Source: Coleophoma eucalyptorum (lineage: Eukaryota; Ascomycota; Leotiomycetes; Helotiales; Dermateaceae). From it: a DNA stretch of 64,000 nucleotides. The stretch is taken from contig JALRME010000001.1 of assembly GCA_026120035.1 (NCBI GenBank), positions 2,555,909 through 2,619,908 of the forward strand, written 5' to 3'. The notes beneath the pieces are model-generated. The model had not been told where the DNA came from and did no database searches. It was given only the letters and a program-made list of their open reading frames with translations. Shown here in pieces: positions 10,765-24,868 of the stretch (positions are counted from its first letter, which is position 1; every line of letters begins with the position of its first letter). A program made the position numbers and the translations under genes.

Positions 10765-12572
10765 GTAACATGGCTATTGAAGATCTAAGATGGTTTAAAT
10801 CCATCATGTTCGTCAGCTTCTCTTTTTTTGCCCTTTTTTTGGCTTTGGTCCTCGTTGAAGAGGGGGGAGAGATTTCTGTTGTGGATAAGCTGGTTTCCAA
10901 GCGAGCGAAAGAAAAAATTTTGCTCACCTCTGTTTTCGCGCGAGGGAAGACCGATGGAGATACCGAGCCAGAACAACCCTAGTGTCGGTGACGGAATGTA
11001 GTTGCATGTCCACCAGCAAGAGTACTGCAGAGAAGTACCGTGTCTTCACAAAGCTAATTTCACATCTGGATCCACTCAAATTCTCTTGGCTCCTTGTTAG
11101 TGAGAACAGCTTGTAGAAAGCTTGATTTTTGCAGGCCTGAATCTCAACAAAGAAATTTCTAATGAGCTCGCGGCTTTTAGATTGAGTGGAATTGATTCTG
11201 ATTTTATTCTTTTTTCCCTCTGGCTCAGTGCACATAGAAGAAGTCATAATAATGTAATTTTGACGTGTCCCAATTTTTCTACAGTATTCCGGTTAGATTT
11301 GGCAATTGTGGTTATCTGCCGAAATACTTTGTAAATATTTAACTGGAACTAGATGTCCTTTCACTTGAGTAACAATTCACAATGCTTATTCCTTGTGACC
11401 TAGAAATATTTGTCTTCGGCAACTTGGCTAGACTATAGTAATAAAACATTCAATATATTTTTCATATGACTTCTCTTTAAGTACTCCAGGCCCCCTCCCC
11501 CTGCCAAACATAATTTCTAGAGAAGGTATTATATGGGCTTTAAGCTAGATCGAGGCCTATAGATTGTTATAGGGCTACAGGTGCGCTTTAAACTCTGAAA
11601 ATTGAATAGAAGCAACTCCAAAGCAAGTGGAGCATGTTTAAGGATATCATAGTCCTTCTACTAATATGAATTCGATTTTTGTGTCTACCCCCACCCCCCC
11701 CCCCTTAGCATTACAATCGTCAAATGCAGAGTCGTAGTTTTAAACATATATACAAATTTCATGGACTCAAATAGTTGGAACACTTCTTCTTAGATGATAT
11801 TCCTCTCCTCGGCCCTTAGTTAGCACGACGTATATGTAGAAGCTCGCCCTGCTTTGGCGATTGGGGGATTTTTCATGCGCTTCTGGCATCGCGCCATGGA
11901 CGTTTTCAAACGACCTTAAAAATACAACTAGATAGCTGCTCAGAATGATAAAAAGAGAAGTAGAGTGACCAGGGAAAGAATTACCCAAGGCTTTTCCTCG
12001 TAGAACCGTGTGGAACCAGCAAGTTTTCTTTATAGTCAGTAAAATGCGTCTTGATGTGGGACAAAGCTCTTACTTAATTAAGCGACAAGAAGCAAACCCG
12101 TGATCGGAAGTATTTCAAATTATCACCCTATGACCCGCGGAAACAAGGAAAGCCATTTCGAGGAAGTTGTTAAATTGGAGAAGAACGCTTAATTAATCAT
12201 GTTTAGTCAATGCGGGGACGGGAGGAGGCGATATGTGAAGACCAAGTGCTTGCGAGAGATACCAAACGAGTGGTATTATTCTTACGGAGCCAGAACAAAA
12301 AAGATTACTGAACAAGGTAAGAATAAGAAATAAATGATTTTTTTCTCTCGACAAAAGGGGATTTTTTTTTCAGGGTATTAAACGCTTTCCCAATTCATTT
12401 CCATTTATAATATTGTTTGTCTCCATGGTCATCACATTTGGGTACATGCAATTCCCACTATTCGCCATCCTGTCATTCCCTCTTCACTCGCTTCCAGAAC
12501 CCCTTGGGCTCCATCTCCGTCCTTTCTCATAGTTGACTTGTTTGCGGGGGTTGTCAATGATATTTAAACCGC
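10765..12572. other. Intergenic with poly-C tracts and an inverted repeat
   Basis: This 1.8 kb AT-rich stretch holds no gene that I can support. It contains T-runs at 10823-10840, C-rich homopolymer tracts near 11485 and 11687-11704, and a short perfect inverted repeat at 12074-12196, described separately. Confidence 0.5.
12074..12196. repeat. 123 bp segment bounded by 11 bp inverted repeats
   Basis: TTAATTAAGCG at 12074-12084 is matched by its exact reverse complement CGCTTAATTAA at 12186-12196. The arms can also be read as a TTAA duplication plus a 7 bp terminal repeat. The interior carries no coding frame and no extension of the symmetry. It may be a MITE-like remnant or chance in AT-rich DNA. 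Confidence 0.35.
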
Positions 12573-13295
12573 TTACAACATCATGGTACCGGCAACGGCC
12601 ATGACGATGAGAGAAAGAACTCCTCCAGCTCTGGCATCGATGATGGCAGCACCGCTCTTGGCAGTAGAGCTGGCAGTGGAGGAGGAAGAAGTAGCAGATG
12701 CTTTGGCAGCTGTGGGAAATTGTTAGCATATATGTTTGTGGAGAGGATGACGTTAAGACTTACCCTTCTTGGCGGCGGCGGAAGCAGAGATATCGCTGCA
12801 GGCGGCAGTGAGAGTGGCGTTGCTGGTCATGGCATCCAACTTGGTGGCCTGAGCAGAGACCTTGGCTTGGAATTCGGCAATCTTGGTAGCATTACCCTTG
12901 AACTTGGAGTCGAGCTTGGTGGTGTTGGCAGCGAGAGCCATGTTCTTCTGGATCTTCTCCATGCTATCACAGGTGTCCTCAACCTTGTTGGCGGCGGCGA
13001 TAACAGCACAGGTGGAGACAAGAGTGGTGTTGGATTGCATAGTTTGCAGAGTAGTGGCAGCGGCAGAGGCCTTTGCCTCGAAGTCGGCAATCTTGGTGGC
13101 GTTGTTCTTCAACTTGGCATCAAGCTTGGTGGTGTTGGAAGCGAGGTTGACAGTTTCCTGCAACTTAGACATCTCCTTGCAGAGAGACTTGTCGGTAACA
13201 GCCTTGGTAGTACCGTTGTGGGCGGCCTTGTCGTTGCCCTTGGCCACGACGGCAGTGGCGGCGAGGAGGGTAAGGAAGACGTTGGAGAATTGCAT
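12573..13295 (-). CDS. Secreted GPI-anchored protein with two 70-residue repeats
   Basis: I do not recognise a named family. Exons are 13295-12764 and 12709-12573, with a 54 nt intron, giving 222 residues. Residues 1-18 form a signal peptide. Two homologous units follow at a period of exactly 70 residues. Each starts and ends with a cysteine (C39/C96 and C109/C166, both 57 apart) and carries N-glycosylation sequons at matching places (N54/N124, N65/N135, N89/N159). Both units share TTKLD and NATKIA and look helical. Exon 2 adds an Ala/Ser-rich linker and a hydrophobic tail ending GTMML, typical of a GPI signal. A wall or plasma-membrane surface protein is inferred. A TATA-like TATATAAG lies about 170 bp upstream. 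Confidence 0.85.
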
Positions 13296-13465
13296 ATTGG
13301 CGGTTGGTTGGGATGGATGGGTTGAAGTTTAAAAAACTTTAATATTGTAAATGGAGAATTGGGAGAAGAATTGAAGACGGACCGGCCGAAGAGTGTAGAA
13401 GATACAGGAATGTAGAGAAGATGAAGTGATGTCCAGATGCTGTTACTAGAGTGCAAGAACCACAG

Positions 13466-13473
13466 CTTATATA
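13466..13473 (-). promoter_or_regulatory. TATA box of the two-repeat GPI gene
   Basis: TATATAAG on the minus strand lies 171 bp before the ATG at 13295. Its match to the TATA consensus and its place upstream of a probably highly expressed surface-protein gene support it. The distance allows a 5' leader of about 140 nt. Confidence 0.45.
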
Positions 13474-16400
13474 TTCAACGCTCCGCTGCATCGACGGCAG
13501 CTCTTGACCATCCCCGACGTCCTGTACATGGTAGGCTAACAATAGAAGCAGCCTTGGACGGGTATGCCCAACTCGCTAAGCAAAGGTTAACGACTGTCAC
13601 ACAGCAAGTTTGCCTTGGAACGTGGATGCCATCGTAGGCTGTTTCGCGTGTCGTCCAATGCACGCTCTCAGAGAGAAAAAGATCGGGCCCACGACTGAGG
13701 TCGCCCAATGAACCAGATGAGCCAAGCAGTGTTTGATCCACAGCGTTGCCAGTGCACCATGTCAGACGGTCCCCAGCGAGCAGTGGGCAGCAGCAACGAG
13801 TAACGCAAGCAGCGCTTTGATCATTCAGGCGTGCAATGGATGTGCCGTGTAGTGCAGTCCAGTGGGGAAAGGACAGCCGGGCAGCCAGAGGAGGGATGTG
13901 TAAAGGGGGGCGGTTTAAGAAGTTGCAGCAGTTTCGCTGACGACAAGTCTCTCTGATCGTCTGGTCTGCTCCGGTGTCGTTTGAAAAAAGCCGAATTTCT
14001 GATTGGCCCACCGCGCGCTTCCAAACACCAAATGTTCGGGAGTCGCAAGCGAGCACGGCTTTGCGGCGTAGCGAGGACGACGGAGGACGAGCAACGACGG
14101 CGGGTAGGGATCAGAATGAGCCTTAGTGGACGTCGTGGTTGGTGGTCTGGGGGATCTTGAGGCGATATTCTCTACTGCCGCGCCATTATTCTCCGGCCTT
14201 TTGCTGATCGGAGAGCCTCAAGCCTGTCCCAATTCTCCATTTAGAGCCCTCCTGTGCAGGCACATAGCGCGCCTTTCAACGCCTAGCCCTACCGCCTCCT
14301 TGTCTATCAGTACTTCTCCAACCATTCTTCCCCTGTCGTTGTCTCTTGCATGTGGGGCCACAGTTCGTCGCAGTCTTTCTCGCTGACGGCCTCAAGCATT
14401 GTCTGCTTCAGTAAATGCCTCGCACAAGGTGTAGAAAATACTGCAGACGCGGCGCTTCAGGGTGTATAAGCTTACCTCGAATAAGCAAGGAGGAGACAAT
14501 TGGCTCTAATAATTGGTTCGTGGGGTGTGCTGTACATCCACAGGCTTGGTAGCCGAGGAAAAAGCTTCAGAAGAGCTTTCGTGGCCCCCCGCTGATTAAG
14601 TGAAGATCTTCGTGCCGTCAATCAGGAGGGCATGAATTTTGTCCCTAAAGAAAGCAGGAATGGGCGGTCACATATGCGATAGAGAAAGGTCGAGACGGTA
14701 AGCATAAAGGAATGAACTAAGAAAAGACTTTGCTAGAAGACTGAAGATCTTCTACCCAAGTTCTTTCATGCTAGAGGAAGAAAGCTTTCCGGAGAAAGCG
14801 TGAAGGACATGCTCGGCAGATTTCTTCCCTCGTTTCCCCATGCCTGTAATAGTAGCTTCTAGCATTACTCCAATGGGCAGCTCAGCACTTGAGGTCGGCG
14901 AATATACCGTCTGTTTTTGACATCCTGTTCCCAGCGAACCAGCATTCTGCAGAGACCACCATGATCTGACGCATACTCCATCTTCGGCCAAAAGAAGCCG
15001 GTTTCTCATCCATAATCTTTTTGATTGATTGTTTCTCTGTGGCTACGTTAGTGTTCGCCAGAATGATGCTGGTCTGTTTCAAAATCGGTACGCAACACTA
15101 TATACCAAGATATATGTCACAATGCTTGCCAATACCCACTTGTCTGTCAACAGACATCAGATGATCTCTGAAAGAGATCGGATTAAGCATGACTCTATCT
15201 CGAAGACTGCTCAATACCAGTTTCGTGCGGCAGATGAACTCCACCTACTCCAGGAACAAGAGTGTGCTATGTCTTTGCGCAACAAGCTTACAATCCCTGG
15301 TGTTTTGAGCATCCTCCACTCTTTGAAGACGTCCGTGATTTTCAGTGACAGACCAAAAGCTTATGGCATGGCTGTTGTGCAAGAGGCCAAGACAATGTGG
15401 CAATACGCAGTGTTGTTGATGTTGTGTGCACCAACAAGATTATATGTGACATACGGCTCTTGATCGACCACTAAATTCCCTACCTTTGGCCAAGGAGCAG
15501 GATTTGATGGCGTACGACGAGACTTCTCTTGGTAGTTTGCAACAGCAGGAATTAGAAGATACAAAACTGCAGGTCGAAGCGTATTCTAAAATTAGAATTC
15601 CCTCCAAACTCCAGAGGTCCAATCTGGATATGTTAAGGACTCACTCTGAAACTATCGCCGTAACTGCTCAGGGAAGGTTGAGCATTCTTTCCACGCTTAA
15701 CAACCACGGAATAAGTCGAAGGTGCTCAGGCGTTAATGAAAGCACTGTTGAATGCGACCATAGGTCTGTGTTTTTGACACTCCTAGGGCAGAGTCCAGAG
15801 TGCCTTGGGGCGATATTGTGGACCCTGCAGTCTCTCTGCATAATAATTTCAAGTTGCTAAACGAAAGCTTTTAGTATTTTCTTATTATTAGTTGGCAGCC
15901 GCAGAGCCCCTAGGTATCTTTGTTCTAAGTGAAGCATCAAAGTATATCGTTTCAAAAGAGGGGATTCATCGAACTCGAAAAATACAGAGAAATATCTTGA
16001 ATTGTCATCATTAAGCATACTTCCAAGTTATGGTTCTTCTATATACTTATTGGCTGTTAGGCATAGTAGAAAGCACCACGCCCAATAATGTCATAACGAC
16101 GTATGACCAAGAGTCGAGATTTACCTTCGCCTAGTCATGTTCAATGACCATTTATGACAGCCATCATAGCAATTAATGAAAGGTTCAAGTCCCAATACTG
16201 TACTTCGTTTAGTATCAACAGCTTTGATGCCATGTGGTGGATACTAAGATGTCGCCCTCACTTCGAAGTCACAACTTCCATGATTCCAGTTGTATCAAAA
16301 GCAAGGTTTGAGATTGCTCTTAGATCTTAACAAAGGTCCACCCTAATGGCTTACTCACTCAATTTAGCATGCAATATGCTTCCTGCCGGAGATTGGAGAG

Positions 16401-17653
16401 GCCTTTAACGAAACCATGGGACGATTCTGCGGTACCAAAAGCCCTCAATAATATGCTGGAGAACGGTGACGGGATTCTTGGGGATATCCTTCATAAGACT
16501 GGTAAAACGGCGAAATTGGCGACTAACTTCCAGAGCTATAAGAATTCAATCTGTTGGCATCTTGGCGACATGCTCAAGCAAAACAATAGTGATGCTATTG
16601 TGGCTTGAGGCCTTTGGCACGCATGTGGCACTACGGTCGGAACATTTTCGAATCCATTTATTCAAGGGGCGGGCCGGAGACTTCCACTCCAAGGACTCGA
16701 GCTTTGATGTACTGTAGACCTTGGAGTGTTTGGCTACTTCAATTATCAAGTATCCGAATACGACACCGTTGGAGCCCAAATATATGGTGATGCCTTAATT
16801 CCTAGGATCCACAGAGTACTGGCCTCTCTACCAGGTATCTGGATCCAGCCCCGCTATATGGACCGACAAGCTCTACCTTGTTTTCCACTGTCGTTGCGAT
16901 TGCATACAGATCTACCACTGGGCGCCACTTTTACATCGAACAAAGTCTAGTCTAGGGATTGATGTTGAGTAGTTGAAGTCCACACCGTCCTAAATAGACC
17001 GAGCTTTGTTGTGTTAGTGAGATACTACATGATTGAAATTTTATCGCATCCATGATCTTGCGTATTAAAATGTATGTTCGTTAGCCGTTTTGTCGTAAAT
17101 TGGTAGACCTTGGGGTAATAATGCAGTAACTAGAACACCAAATTATTGAGAGGTATGCTTGGACAAAGTCATTGTTTAAGTTATCTTACCACTTGCGGCT
17201 CACGGTTGGGGAGGTTTGTTTCCCAGGAGTTAATAACCAAAATAATCTAAGGATTCACGTTGTGGCTATAGTTGTTATCGTCCGAATGGTGCTTGGTTTG
17301 TGGCATCCGTTAATAAATCTGCCCACCGCAAGTTCCGGAAGTTCTGGCCCATGGCCACGATAACAAACCAAAGAAGTAGAATATCCAGGATTGGTATCGC
17401 TTCCGATGCGTGTTGCCTGTTGGTGAAAGGCATCAACAAACACAGTGCTTTAGATTAGGGTAATTATTTGGGTTATCTGAGTCGTGTACGTTCGAAATTG
17501 GCTGCGGAAGTGGTCCTTATCCGACTGTTAAATGTCATCGTCGCTTATCGTCACAACTCCACCCTTCCTGGATATCAGTGTCCAAGAATGGGAGGGAAAA
17601 GAGAGCTATGAGCCGAGCATTAAACGGAATGATAGCATAATCGGAGTGAGCCG

Positions 17654-17660
17654 TATAAAT
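17654..17660 (+). promoter_or_regulatory. TATA box of the carboxylesterase gene
   Basis: TATAAAT lies 71 bp upstream of the first ATG (17725) and 86 bp upstream of the second (17740). This spacing would make transcription begin only a few tens of bases before the start codon. Confidence 0.45.
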
Positions 17661-17724
17661 CATCCAGCAGGATCTCCTTTCCAGGATTTTCTTCAAGTGC
17701 AGGAGAATTTCACCTTTTTGTCAA

Positions 17725-19981
<2,257 letters not shown>

Positions 19982-20654
19982 GCAACACATTGATATCTCA
20001 GTGGGTGTCATAATTCATAGATCAACGCCTTGTATAGCAACTAATCTACCTTAATTACTAAACATAAGTAGAAAATTTATTATTGCTAATTATAAACACT
20101 GAAACTGCGTTGGAAATTGTGATATTTTGGGCGCAATAAATAATATCATTTGATGAATCGTAGTGTCGTTGTTATTGTCAATCTGTACATGGTAGATATA
20201 TTCATGAATGGAAGGACCGAGTAATTAAGGTAGCATTGTAAGAAGATCTAGTGCCTACCTCAGGTCGTAGAGATAATTAAGGCATCTTGTCTAAAGCACC
20301 CTTTAGAAACAGTATATGAGGAGGTAACCCAAAGACAGAAGTCCCGCGCTGGTAGAGCGTTTCTTGCAGGCATACGGCTTTAGAAGTTGCGATCCCCGAG
20401 CTTTGTCCAGAGTCACTTAGGATCTCACGGAGGATCGAGGAACGAAAATCCCTGTGAATCCTTGCATCATGAGGTGGCATGAATAAGTGAATGGTGTCGT
20501 TTTCGAAAATAAAAACAACACCCCGCGATATAAAACTTTAGGCCCCTCGTGCCTAATCAGGTTAGCGCGCCGCACTCAGAAATTCACGACGGCATCACCA
20601 AACCAACCAAATTATTGTGGGATCGCGAACTCTTCGACTTCACAACCCGTAATC
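19982..20654. other. Intergenic and eIF3m promoter
   Basis: This stretch holds the 3' flank of the esterase gene and the eIF3m promoter. The sequence TATAAAA at 20529-20535 lies about 120 bp before the eIF3m ATG and is a candidate TATA box. No gene is seen. Confidence 0.5.
20529..20535 (+). promoter_or_regulatory. Candidate TATA box of eIF3m
   Basis: TATAAAA sits 120 bp upstream of the eIF3m start codon in an otherwise GC-balanced promoter. It is consistent with a strong housekeeping promoter, but only by sequence. Confidence 0.35.
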
Positions 20655-21994
20655 ATGGCCGTCTCAACCCAGCAGGTCTTCATCGAAGGATCCTTCCAGG
20701 AGCTTGCACAAGAACTGGCTGAATACCTCAACATCGGCCCAGAGATCGAACCGCTGCTCGCCGAGAACAAGAAGGATGAAGCGCTCAAGAGACTGGTCAC
20801 CGCCAGCCCTGCTTTGAACGCCTCTCCAGAGAAGGAATTCACGGCAGCATACAACCTCCTCATCTACCTTGTTGTGCAATCTCCAAGTGTCAACAAGTTC
20901 CTCCCAAAGATATGCGAAAACCTGTCGAAACCTGTCACCTCTTCACCCATCAACGGAGCAGGACTTGCGCTCTCTGTCCTTACGACCGTCTTCAACCTTT
21001 TACAACCAGATAACGATGTTCGATACAATGTCTTCCAGGCTGTTTTGCGGTTGGTTAAGGCCAGCGGATTGTTTGAGATGCTGCGACCTCAGTTGAAGAA
21101 GTTGGATACCTGGATTTCCCAGTGGGATGTTGATGAGGAGGCCGAGCGCAAGTTGTATGCGCAAATCGCAGATATTGCAGAAGATGCAGGAGAAGAAGAG
21201 TAAGCTGAATCTGGCATGTGATAGTATGCATTTTGTTCTCTAACAGGAGTACCCACAGACAATCCTACCAATATACCCTGAAGGCCCTTCGAACGTTCGA
21301 CCCTAAAGAAACCAAGGAGATTTCCTCCGCCGAAGCACAGCAACTCGCTCTCCGCGCCCTTAAGTCCGCTCTCCTCTCCGACAAACACTTCGACTTCCAC
21401 GATCTCACGTCCCTCCCTACCATTCAAGCTCTGAGCGATTCTCATCCTATTTACTTTGAACTATTGGAAATCTTCTCCGAGAAGGAGCTTGAGGACTACA
21501 ATGATTTCAGGGACGAGCAGGATGGTTTCTTCGAGAAGGAGGATCTTGACAACAGCAAGCTACACCGCAAGATGAGACTTCTCACCCTGGCCAGTCTTGC
21601 CGCCAGCACGAGCAGCAAGGAACTCGAATACAAGCGCATCTCAAAGGCTCTACAAATTCCAACTGAAGACGTAGAGATGTGGGTTATTGATGTGATTCGG
21701 GCTGGCCTGGTTGAGGGAAAACTGTCACAGCAGAAGCAGGTCTTCCTCGTACACCGAACCACATACCGAGTATTCGGCGAGAAGCAATGGCGTGAGGTGG
21801 CCACGAGACTAGACCAGTGGAAGGAGAGTCTGACGGGTGTCTTGGAGGTTATCAAGAGGGAGAGACAGCAAGCAGACGTACAAAAGGAGCGCGAGATGCA
21901 CGAGGCGGAGCGAAAGGCTGCTGGAGTTGCAGGTATGGGTGGTGGACGAAGAATCGGTGGTCGCGATAACATGATTGAAATGGGCACGGATTAA
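20655..21994 (+). CDS. Translation initiation factor 3 subunit M (eIF3m)
   Basis: This is a PCI-domain subunit of the cytosolic eIF3 complex, which recruits mRNA to the 40S ribosome. Exons are 20655-21199 and 21247-21994, with a 47 nt intron ending CTAACAG, giving 430 residues. The N-terminal half is helical ([13 protein letters not shown]..., then [19 protein letters not shown]). The PCI/winged-helix region follows in exon 2, with [31 protein letters not shown] as its hallmark, read here in two adjoining pieces of helix and wing. The C-terminus is charged and ends [13 protein letters not shown], as in fungal eIF3m. The start at 20655 (context aatcATGGCC) is preferred over the upstream in-frame ATG at 20487, which would add non-conserved leader sequence. 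The gene is convergent with the nucleotide kinase gene, with 194 bp between stops. Confidence 0.93.
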
Positions 21995-22188
21995 GGCGTT
22001 CTTATAGAGCTTTGTACAATGGGTTGCATGGCATCTGGCATGATGCGAAAAGCTTCGATTTGAGCTTCTAAAAAATGCTGGAATACAGATGATATACAAA
22101 AAAAAATGCATACTGAAAAGTCCTGCTCTAATGGTACACCTGTGATATGCTCCCTTTGTTACCTCGCCAGTCTATTTCCATCCTGAGT

Positions 22189-23289
22189 CTAGAATCTCCC
22201 CTCAATCTTCTTCTTCGTCTCTTCATAGACCTCCTCTGGAGACTTGGTAGCCACAACCTTGACGACTTTGCCCTCCTTTTCGTAGTTGTCCACCACGGGC
22301 ATGCTAGTTTCCACAAACGTCTTGAATCTCTTCTTGATGCTCTCAGCATTATCGTCCGTTCTGCCACTCGTCTCGCCTCTCTTCAACAGACGCTTTTGCA
22401 TCACCTCCTCCGGGCAGTCGTAGAACAAGACGAACTTGGCCTTGCAGACCGACTCCTCAAACTTGACAGCCTGATCCATCTTTCTTGGGAATCCATCAAT
22501 CAAGAAGCGTCCCTTTCCATCCTTTGTCTTGGAAAGAGTTTCCGTCATCGCATTCTCAAGTAATTGCACCGTCACTTCCATGGGTACGATTAAGCCATCC
22601 TTGATGTAATCCTTGATCAGCTGGCCGAATTCGCTGCCCGGACGATCTTGCTCGGCGCGCAGAAGATCACCGGCCGAGAGATGGGTGAAGTTGTAGTCGC
22701 GGACTAGGTTTGCGCACTGCGTGCCTTTGCCTGCACCGGGACCACCGAGGACGAAGACGACGGTTACTTTGTCGGCGGAGAAGGTTGGTGTATCCTTTTT
22801 GGGAGCTGCGATCTGTCCGCTGGACTTGGAAGCTTCAACTGCGGCGGCCATTTCTGTGCGGAGAAAAGAAGAAATTAGTAAGTTGAGGATGTGAAGAGGG
22901 GGGAAAAGTCAGGAGTTGATGTGATCATGTCGCTTCCCTCATGTCTTGCACATGGGACGACAGCTTTAAAGCGGCTCTCGAAATCTCAAAGCTCTTGACT
23001 TTCGACCAGAACTCAGGAACCATTGCTATGCGTTGGACTCACCTTCTCTTTGCTTGACTAGCAGCCAATACGAGCCTGAGCCCGCAAATATAATCGCAAG
23101 GAATGGCCAGACCTTGAGGGGGCTCTGTCCTGGGATAGGTCGACGACCCTTCTCGCCTGTAGCGTAGCTTCGTCGAGCTTGGGATCGCAAGATTGAAGTT
23201 CGAATTGGACGGGCTGCGTGGTTGGAGATACTCTGCAGAGAGGTTGTCTGCGGGAATAGCCGCCGCGTGAGAAGTCTTGGCTGGATCAT
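22189..23289 (-). CDS. ura6: UMP/CMP kinase (uridylate kinase, Ura6 type) with membrane/mitochondrial leader exon
   Basis: The enzyme phosphorylates UMP, CMP and (in yeast) AMP at the monophosphate step of pyrimidine nucleotide synthesis. Exons are 23289-23043 and 22853-22189, giving 303 residues. The kinase core in exon 2 has the P-loop GGPGAGKGTQ, the NMP-binding DLLRAE, the motif LIDGFPRKMDQ and the lid RGETSGRTDDN. Exon 1 supplies an Arg-rich, Ser-rich presequence and a hydrophobic span (VWPFLAIIFAGSGSYWLLV, near residues 58-78). The 189 nt intron joins G|AA exactly so that the exon 2 ATG (22851) stays in frame. A shorter 221-residue soluble kinase could therefore start at that ATG. Yeast Ura6 lacks this leader, and membrane or mitochondrial targeting is inferred. 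It overlaps no neighbour. Confidence 0.9.
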
Positions 23290-24283
23290 TCTTGCTGGAT
23301 ATTTTGTTGTCCAAGGTGATAGGGCTCGAGAATTGTCATGTTCGAAAGCTTCCTTCCTTGCCCCCTTTAGGTGTGCGGCTTGCCGCTACGAAAAATTATT
23401 CCGGCCTCGGATTTCTGGTTGTCATGTTTCACCACCCTTCGCTCTTCACTCTCGATTTGTGACGTTATCCTACTTTAATATCCATCTGACCATACAGATT
23501 ATGTTGCTTAACTATTATTGATACGACCATTATTGTTTTCACTTCTCTCTTCTGTAGCTGTAAAGCAAGACTTCCTGAGGGGGTTGAAAGCGATTCCTTT
23601 TCTGGCAAAACCCCCTCAACCTGTGCTCATCGAGTCCATTCTCCCAGAGCGTAGGTATCTTCAATCCAAGTCACCGGATCTTTGTGTTCTTGCTTGTTTG
23701 CATTGATTCATCCAGCATTGTGGATTAAACATTGCCTTCTCTGGTCCTGGAGCTGCAGAAGTCTGCAAGTATCTAAATAGTGCGGGAGCTCCTGGTTTCC
23801 CCAAGTCCTCAAATTGGAGAATCTATATTCATATCTCACTAGAGCTATTCGATGATCGCATCCCAGCTAGAACCTGTGCGACTTCGAGTTGAATAACTTG
23901 GCCTGGAAAACTGTGCCACGCTGAGCACTGCAATTCTTTGCAGGAGATCATGCTGGGGACAAATTTCTATTAAGAGCATTTTAAATATCACTTTGTTGCG
24001 TCACTTTGCTCTAGTCACAGTCGTTAGATGTTATTATTCATAATGTAATTTCTTGCATTGAGGCTCATAATATGTGCAGCGCATATTGATGTTGGAAGTC
24101 CAAACATCACACTCTACAATGACCTTTCCATACTCTAAACCACCATGCAATCCATCACTAAATTCAGACCACCGGGTATCTCGGGTCATCTCTTAGAATC
24201 GAAGGGGTCATGAATGCCGATTAATAAAATGATTAGAACGCCAAGGTCATAGACGCCACCGAAGCTTGAAAGAGGTGATACGC
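23290..24283. other. Intergenic, no gene seen
   Basis: This stretch of about 1 kb upstream of the kinase gene and beyond the end of the small GPI gene contains no recognisable coding or RNA feature. Confidence 0.5.
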
Positions 24284-24664
24284 TTAAAGGAACTGGGTGA
24301 CTGTCAGTAAGAAGTCTTCATTGATATGAAGCTATAGAACTTACAAGAGCAACACCACCGGCAACGATCATGCCGAAGGCAGAGACACCGTTAACGGAGG
24401 CGGCACCAGCGTAGGTGATTCTGATATTAGGTCAGTAAACAATTCTTCGAAGCGATGGTATGATTCAACGTACGGGGAGCCAGTGGCAGTGGCAGCAGTG
24501 ACGACACCGGTGGAGGCAACGGTGGCGGTGGTAGCAGCGCTGTAGGCGGAGGTGGAAGAGGCAATGCCGGTGGAGGCAGCGCACTCAGTGACGGTGACAG
24601 TGACGGTCTCGGCAGCAGCGACGGCAGCGAAGGCAGCGAGAACGGCGACGACGTTGAATTGCAT
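24284..24664 (-). CDS. 91-residue GPI-anchored surface peptide
   Basis: This is a very small secreted protein without a known function. Exons are 24664-24474, 24420-24345 and 24292-24284, the last only 9 nt. Introns of 53 and 52 nt keep the phase. The signal peptide covers residues 1-18. The mature part begins ETVTVTVTEC, a start common in small fungal wall proteins, and is rich in Ala, Ser, Thr and Val with one cysteine. The last 20 residues (from VNGVSAFG to GGVALFL) are a hydrophobic GPI-type tail. Exon 3 needs the acceptor CACCCAG; using the earlier ACAG instead would give a longer polar tail that does not fit a GPI signal. The start and expression layout resemble the two-repeat GPI gene at 12573. 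Confidence 0.75.
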
Positions 24665-24860
24665 CTTGATGGTTGGAATTTAGATCTTCGGGAGAATTCT
24701 TAAAAAGTTGAGGAGTTTAGAAGATTGGATGGAGGGTGAAGCGAGTGTAGTAGATAAGTTGGGATGCTAAGAGCAATTACTTTATTTGTTAAAAGAGTGT
24801 GGGTGATCGTGGATAGTGAGAAGAGAGAGAGAAGGTCTACAACACAGCAACGCGGCCAGA

Positions 24861-24868
24861 CTTATATG
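24861..24868 (-). promoter_or_regulatory. TATA-like element of the small GPI gene
   Basis: CATATAAG on the minus strand lies 197 bp before the ATG at 24664, a spacing close to that of the TATATAAG element of the other GPI gene in this window. Confidence 0.35.

Larger units (their letters stand above)
13296..17724. other. 4.4 kb gene-poor interval
   Basis: The left kilobase is GC-richer and is presumably the promoter of the GPI-protein gene. From about 15.0 to 16.9 kb there are several adjacent medium frames on the plus strand (15029-15463, 15486-15860, 16369-16608, 16726-16950), interrupted by stops and shifts. None shows a domain I recognise. They could be a decayed gene or chance. No RNA gene or transposon end was found. 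Confidence 0.4.

Noticed and set aside
13475..14056. A 193-codon minus-strand frame upstream of the two-repeat GPI gene
   Set aside because: No domain and no recognisable composition. It overlaps the probable TATA box side of the promoter and lies in GC-richer DNA, where stops are rarer.
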